Source: Lumnitzera littorea (Eukaryota > Streptophyta > Magnoliopsida > Myrtales > Combretaceae). Taken from it: 64,000 nt of DNA. Under the pieces are notes generated by a model. That model did no database searches and was not told the DNA's origin. It worked only from the letters and a program-made list of their open reading frames with translations. This document shows positions 58,961-64,000 of this stretch, piece by piece (within the stretch, counting starts at the first letter, position 1; each line of letters opens with the position of its first letter). The translations under genes were made by a program, and so were the position numbers. The DNA lies in the NCBI GenBank assembly GCA_024138015.1, contig JAMXBB010000007.1:70764718-70828717 (forward strand), written 5' to 3'.

Positions 58961-60879
58961 CTAACTACATGAATTCAAACAATGGATGGCAGAGATCACC
59001 AGTCCTCTACTTTGTTCAAACAAGGCACAGGACATATTGGAACGAAGTGACACTAAAACGAACGCATCACATTCTGTGTCATGTTTTACTACTAAGTTTC
59101 ACATGTTGTGATGACATATGTTCTCCATAATTTGTATCGATATCATAACCAAATGCTACCTCGAAAAATTGCCCCATGTACGTTGGCTTAAGACTATATT
59201 GAATGTAAAGGAGAGGCGTCTCTTTCATTCATTATGTCAAAGAAGATTTTCGATTTGTTTCTTATCATAATTACTATTTGATTTAATATAAAGATATTTT
59301 ATTGAAGGATAAGTTTAGTGGTATGACCTTTTTTTTTTTTTTTTATAAATGTAATAAGTACAAGAATCTTAAAAATTAGAATTCGGTATGTAATTGTAAT
59401 TTTAATTTTCTCTTAAAGGTATCACCATGTACTCTTCAAAATATTTGAAAATGAATTGGGAAGGCACAATAATGATTGAAAAATGAATGCGCTCTCATTA
59501 CAATTGAGGAAAAAAGTGCAGCGTAGAAAAGGGCACTGATTTTCCAAATAATGGAGGGAAAATTTTAAAATTTTACTAAACCTAAAAGGTGTGTGTAAGA
59601 GGTGGACTGTGGGTCTCCCGTGTCTCATGCCTGCAAATGCATTGAATGCATGCTTTGTCAAAACCCTAAGGTGGGACAGTATCCCCCATGCAACTATCAA
59701 AACATTAGTCTATCTCTTCTTCTATATTCCCATATTCCTTGTATTAAACCAGACATCCTCATGCGCCAAATTTATTTGTTTTGTATTTCTTCTCTTCTAC
59801 ATCACTACGCTCTGGATTGCTCTCCAGCTAAGTGACAGCTTAACACCAGATTCACTTCTTTTTTTTTTTTTTTGCAAAATTTACAGTTATATTTCCTGTT
59901 ATTAGGTCTTCAATGGTTAATTACATAATTCCACTCTCAATTTTTTACTGTAAATATCAGACAAGAGAACTTCACAGATTTTGGTTTTTCAATGGTTAAT
60001 TAACTACAGTTATATTTAACATGCAAACTACTGATGATCGCATGTTTCTACGACCTTTTACTTGCTTTTGTTTCACGTGTGTATTGTCATCTGACATCGC
60101 ATAAAAAAGCATGTGAGATTTACGGAGGTATTTACAAAGTCCTACCCTTGCTCATGTGAAAGGTAGCCTGATTGGACAGATTATATGTATCTTATTTTAG
60201 TCTAAAAAAGATTATCTATATTTAAAGATAACAGTTATTTTGTTTGATGGTATATATCTATTTCTCCTCCCACTTATTTATATAAGATATAAAGAACTTT
60301 AAATATTTCAATTTGTGTATTTGTGATCTATCGATTGAAAAACTTCATTTTGGATCCAATTTACAAAGACTTAATTATTAATGTTGTAGCGTTTGGCATT
60401 TCACCTACAACTAATTGTTTATATTTTATTATGTGCCGGTGCGATTTCACATGGCACATTGTTTGTTTTTTCATAAATCTTATTTAAGTTATTTTCAAGT
60501 GATACCCTTTATTGCTTCTTAGTCTTTCTGCTACTGTATTTTTATGATATACATCTATTTCCTTTAAGTTACACAAGTACTAAGGTTTTTCCATTGGAAA
60601 TTTAATCAAAATGCATTATAGAAAAAAAAAAAAAAAAAGGTTAAAATTGAACAATAGGAAGAATGTACTAGTAGTATTTTGTAAATTACTGTCCTTGTCA
60701 ATTTATAACAGCATTTTTCATCTTATTATGACAATAGTATTATTATAAGAAAAACACCCATTTAATACTTAGTGTTTATTTATTTTTCATTTTTTTAATT
60801 CTATATAAATACTTAGTGTTTTTAAAAGCTCGCAAAAGTAAGACTTCCGCTAAGTCCAAAAGATTTTTTCACATCTTAG
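58961..60879. other. Intergenic DNA upstream of the GATA gene, no gene supported
   Basis: 59580-59720 is less AT-rich than its surroundings and includes TGCAAATGCATTGAATGCATGC, with RY-type GCATGC/ATGCAT words. ACGTG-type boxes occur near 60074-60081 (TTTCACGTGTG). Frames at 59422-59905 overlap on both strands and show no conserved protein. The block may contain distal regulatory sequence, but nothing proves it. Confidence 0.4.
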
Positions 60880-62420
60880 GCATATATTAGCTTTTCACTA
60901 GCCTTGGGATAGTTGAGCAATATAGTAAGGATTTGCACAAATTTTTCCAACCTATTTTTCTTATTTTTAATTATTTTGATGTAATATTTTTATTTTTTTA
61001 TATTATTATATGATTAGATAGATTTTAATTTTTTATTATATTATGTAATTAAATATATTTTAAATTATCATTTTATTAAAGTAAGGGGTAATGTCATGGC
61101 TTATATATTAACTTTGTTACTTTTTATAATTATATATTTAAAATTTCAATTTATCTAATTATATACTCAATTGAAGATTTAATTATCATAATATATATCT
61201 TAGTTAACTCAAATTCATTCTATTAACCCAATTGGCAATATCAACCAATGAGATAATCTCCCATAGTCTTAGGGGATTCATGCAACCCCTATAGGCCCGT
61301 AGGTAGCTACTTACAATTGCTAGTAAGCCTTGTGACCTACATTTTTAAAATAGATTGTGACTAACTGTTTTGCTAAAGGTGGTCGATGACCACTTATTGG
61401 AGGTTACATAAGCACCCTAAAGCTATGGGTGACTACCTCATAGACTAATCAAGCTGAATAGACTAAATATGTAAATTAGAGTTAATTGAGATATAAACCA
61501 TGATAATTACATATTTAATTGAGTATATAATTAAATACATCGAAACTTTAAGTGTATAATTATAAAAAAGTGGTAATGTTGAGGTGTAAGTTATGATATT
61601 AACCCTTAAATTAATTATTGTGGAACAATTTAAAGCCAATACATGTGACGAATTGATGAGAATTTAGAGAGTACAATAGAAGGCCTACCTTTGTAAAGTT
61701 ACAAAGACATTAAGAACTTAAAAAGAAGAAACTAAAAGTTAAGGATTCAAATAGTTGCTAATAAATGTTGAAGATAAAAAAAATGTACTTTTTCCTATTA
61801 TTATATATCAATATCATCTTTTAAATGTGTAAAGTAAAGAACCACATATTATTATTGTACAATTCTCAAAAGAAAATTCTTAGACTTTGCAACATTATCA
61901 CGGATTTGAAAAAAATTGGTGCATAGCCTTTATCTAACATATTAATAAGTGTTTAAACTACTCATGAGTAGTTTTCTCAAATTTATGAACCTCCAAACCA
62001 TTCCTATTGTTCTTTTATATATATATATAGAATATAAAGTACATTTTTACTTTCAACATTTATTCAATTTTCTATTTAAATCATCAACTTTTTTTCCCTT
62101 CCATTTGAATCCTTAATATTTTCAAAACCTTATAAAAATAGAATTTCCATTAAATCCATTGAATTATCCATAAATCCACAACAACTATTACCTCTAAATT
62201 AATCAACAGTAATTAATTTAATGAAGTGACAATGTTAAATATATTTAATTACATAATATAGTAAAAAATAAATTTAATTATTCAATATGATAAAAATAAT
62301 AAAAATTACATAAAAATAATTAAAAGTAAAAGAAATTGGCTGAAAAAATTTGTGCATATCCCAATAGATTGTTCAATTATCCCAAGGCCAATAAGAAGCT
62401 AACACATAACTCAAATTGCA
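60880..62420. mobile_element. Large foldback element with a second foldback element inserted in one arm
   Basis: AGCCTTGGGATAGTTGAGCAA (about 60900-60920) and the following ~170 bp reappear inverted at about 62250-62395. The homology resumes on the left side beyond the insert at 61085-61605: GTTAAGGATTCAAAT near 61741 against ATTTGAATCCTTAA near 62105. The loop lies at about 61800-62040. Without the insert the unit is about 1.0 kb with arms of about 350-450 bp and no reading frame. This structure fits a Mutator-like or other long-TIR non-autonomous element; its outermost ends are not exactly defined. Confidence 0.7.
61085..61605. mobile_element. Mutator-like foldback MITE (521 bp) nested in the larger foldback
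   Basis: The left end GGGGTAATGTCATGGCTTA matches the inverted right end GGGTTAATATCATAACTTA, and arms continue for about 130 bp. It is flanked by TTAAAGTAA (61076-61084) and TTAAATTAA (61606-61614), a 9-bp duplication with one mismatch. The opposite arm of the outer element preserves the uninterrupted form ATTAAATTAATT, confirming where this MITE entered. Its size and structure resemble the element at 6058-6575. Confidence 0.85.
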
Positions 62421-62714
62421 TAAAATTAAGAACTTAAATAGAAAAGTAGGTAAACATTAATAACTAAAAATATTGTTTCTTTTTTCCTTTGATAGTGATC
62501 ATTGGTACTTCTTAGGAGCAATATACATATATAATCCTAGTATAATAATGCTATTTATGTGGATGTGGCTGTAAATTTTACCTTAAGAATCAGTTTGAAG
62601 CAATTGAGTAAAAAATTTAGGATAGGGTTTGACTTATTGTTTCTTCCAAACAGCCTTGTATTTCCTACCCCTTTTTTCATCTGTGTTTTTGGATTGTTGT
62701 TGATGTCGTGAACT

Positions 62715-62720
62715 CACGTG
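62715..62720. promoter_or_regulatory. G-box-type CACGTG in the GATA promoter
   Basis: The palindrome CACGTG lies 215 bp upstream of the GATA start codon in the context ACTCACGTGAACC. G-boxes bind bHLH (including PIF) and bZIP factors. GNC/CGA1 genes of Arabidopsis are light- and PIF-controlled, so the site is plausible as a control element, but this is inference. Confidence 0.4.
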
Positions 62721-62808
62721 AACCACTTGCAGACACAATGCCCTCAAGCTAAGCTTCCGTTTAAAATGGCCCTATGACTCTATAGTACAGGCCCTTTTTG
62801 CTCCCCTC

Positions 62809-62887
62809 CTCTCTCTCTCTCTCTCCCTTACTTCTTCCTTGATTAAAGCGTCTGCTTGGCTTGCTCCTCTGTTGGGGGAAGAAGATT

Positions 62888-62927
<40 letters not shown>

Positions 62928-62929
62928 AA
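62809..62929 (+). promoter_or_regulatory. CT-rich 5' leader of the GATA gene
   Basis: Two CT runs (about 62809-62825 and the (CT)16 run at 62892-62924) flank a mixed segment and end 5 bp before the ATG. Pyrimidine-rich leaders (Y patches) are common just downstream of plant transcription starts. No clear TATA box lies at the expected distance, so the exact start is unknown. Confidence 0.6.
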
Positions 62930-63828
62930 ATGACTTCGTCTATTTATTATAATGTTATACCATCTTCTCTGACACAAGGCCATCATGATGATCAAGATCG
63001 AACTGACTATCATCAACTCTTTACCCTAGAGCCACTTCAGGCTTCCTCTTCTTCTTCTTCTTCTTCCTCCTTCACGGGTCCTATCTTCCTCAACAAGCCA
63101 GCTCAAAATCAAGAAAGGTGTCACTATAGTGATTTCCAACATAAAAATGACTCCTTTGAGGTATATAAAACAATTATATAATATAGAACTATATATCTAG
63201 GTATTTATTTACTTTTGGTAAACTATAGAATCATATATTTTTCGTTTATTCATACGTGTGGTTTTTCAACTTTATCTAATTATCAAACAATTAGATCCGA
63301 TCACTTTTGCTAAGTACCATATATTAAATAGTTCTAAATCATGACCTTGTTAGCTAGCATGACATGAAGTCAGAAACCGATTAGAATTATTGCCTTTTGT
63401 ATAATTTATTTTATCATCAATTTATCTAACTATACTTGATTTTTATTTCTGGATGGTAGGATGATCATAAATTGGTTTCCAATGCTGAATTGTACCACCA
63501 AAAAGAAGAGCAACATGGCCTCAGCTTATCTCTATGGAAGAAGGAAGAAGTAAGTGAGGATCAAACTACCATGGATCAGCCGGCCTCTGATAAATGGATG
63601 CCTTCAAAGATGAGGATGATCCGGAAGATGATGAGCTCGGAGAAAAAAGGAGCTATCAACACCATGAATTTTACTTCTCAAAATCAAACAACGCCACAAT
63701 CATCTATGGAGACTGAAACTAGCAATTTTAGCACTTCCCGCAATAACAATAACAACTCAGTTAGGGTTTGTGCTGATTGCAACACTACTAAAACTCCACT
63801 TTGGAGAAGTGGTCCTAAAGGTCCTAAG
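62930..63828 (+). CDS. GNC/CGA1-like: GATA zinc-finger transcription factor, B-class GNC/CGA1 (GATA21/22) type, first two exons
   Basis: Exon 1 is 62930-63160 (77 codons). Intron 1 is 63161-63459 (GTATAT...GGTAG). Exon 2 is 63460-63828 (123 codons). Intron 2 starts GTAATT at 63829 and the gene leaves the window. Both exons are whole codons, so the frame passes intron 1 without a split codon. Residues 39-47 are nine serines. HGLSLSLWKKEE (96-107) and KWMPSKMRMIRKMM (122-135) are conserved in GNC/CGA1 proteins. VRVCADCNTTKTPLWRSGP (178-196) is the first half of the C-x2-C-x18-C-x2-C finger, with Cys181 and Cys184; the second Cys pair must be in exon 3. The family binds GATA motifs in nuclear DNA and controls chlorophyll synthesis, chloroplast development and responses to light, nitrogen and cytokinin. 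The start is the first ATG after the CT-rich leader. This gene is intact as far as visible, unlike everything else here. Confidence 0.93.
63161..63459 (+). other. Intron 1 of the GATA gene
   Basis: 299 bp, donor GAG|GTATAT and acceptor TGGTAG|GAT, AT-rich as usual for plant introns. If retained, translation would stop at 63181 after six extra codons. Confidence 0.88.
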
Positions 63829-64000
63829 GTAATTTCAATTGATTTTTTATTAGTATATGCAGTCTTATCTAGGTTTTGTCTTTTCTTAACGATCCTTTAT
63901 AATTTTATGGAAATTTCTTCTTTTATCACTCATGAGTTCATTTCTCCACAAACATCTTATAAATTAACGATCATAAATAAAGTTTTGATGCTTACTTTTT
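63829..64000 (+). other. Start of intron 2 of the GATA gene (truncated by the window)
   Basis: Donor AAG|GTAATT after the codons for GPKGPK, the place where GNC/CGA1-type genes carry their zinc-finger intron. The intron runs beyond the last base given. Confidence 0.85.

Noticed and set aside
59422..59905. Three overlapping frames at 59.4-59.9 kb
   Set aside because: They overlap one another on opposite strands; no start context or homology supports any of them.

Overview
The window is a repeat-dominated, strongly AT-rich stretch of a plant nuclear chromosome, almost certainly from a eudicot. The evidence is three nested Ty3/gypsy LTR retrotransposons with plant-type Tat/Ogre proteins, a 5S-rRNA-bearing Cassandra-type LTR, plant foldback MITEs, and one clear host gene at the right edge with GT-AG introns. 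No bacterial operons, tRNA genes, functional rRNA genes or CRISPR arrays were seen. The species cannot be named from the sequence alone.

Layout. 1-14551: AT-rich intergenic DNA with eroded LTR sequence (about 3203-5950 and 6585-8047), MITEs (1399-1928; 6058-6575 with a perfect 9-bp target duplication; about 7216-7440), a 2.87-kb solo LTR of an Ogre-like family (8048-10919), a degenerate TGG/TGA-rich tract (11456-12005) and a possible CACTA terminus near 13312. 14552-23458: element G, a plus-strand gypsy element with both LTRs, a mutated primer-binding site, and gag, protease and RT remnants. It carries a 2.76-kb solo LTR inside gag (15924-18678, target duplication AGGAC) and a Cassandra-type solo LTR between protease and RT (20534-20760). 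23851-32285: element B, a minus-strand Ogre-like element with a long 5' LTR, PBS, an extra ORF upstream of gag, gag and protease. Its RT-integrase part is missing and only a fragment of the 3' LTR remains. 32601-33202: a hAT-type MITE. 36879-50484: element F, a 13.6-kb plus-strand Tat-lineage element with two ~515-bp LTRs and a perfect AAACC target duplication. It has gag, protease, RT and RNase H remnants plus an antisense gene before the 3' LTR. It was invaded by a 3.5-kb LTR in the opposite orientation (38966-42437) and by another LTR-like insertion (about 44660-46084). 50490-62480: mostly non-coding, with gypsy gag-protease and RNase H-like remnants (minus strand, 56.6-59.0 kb) and a nested pair of foldback elements (60.88-62.42 kb).

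62930-63828: the only confidently functional gene, the first two exons of a B-class GATA zinc-finger transcription factor of the GNC/CGA1 (GATA21/GATA22) type. The gene runs off the right edge; its promoter and CT-rich leader lie just downstream of the nested foldback elements.

Every retroelement coding region is broken by stops and frameshifts. Many lesions are C-to-T or G-to-A changes (PBS, zinc-knuckle His/Cys to Tyr, Trp to stop), as expected of long-methylated, silenced repeats. The genes of the elements therefore do not work together as a system; the window records successive insertion, LTR-LTR recombination and decay next to one host gene. All alignments were made by eye, so percentages and outer boundaries of old repeats are approximate.
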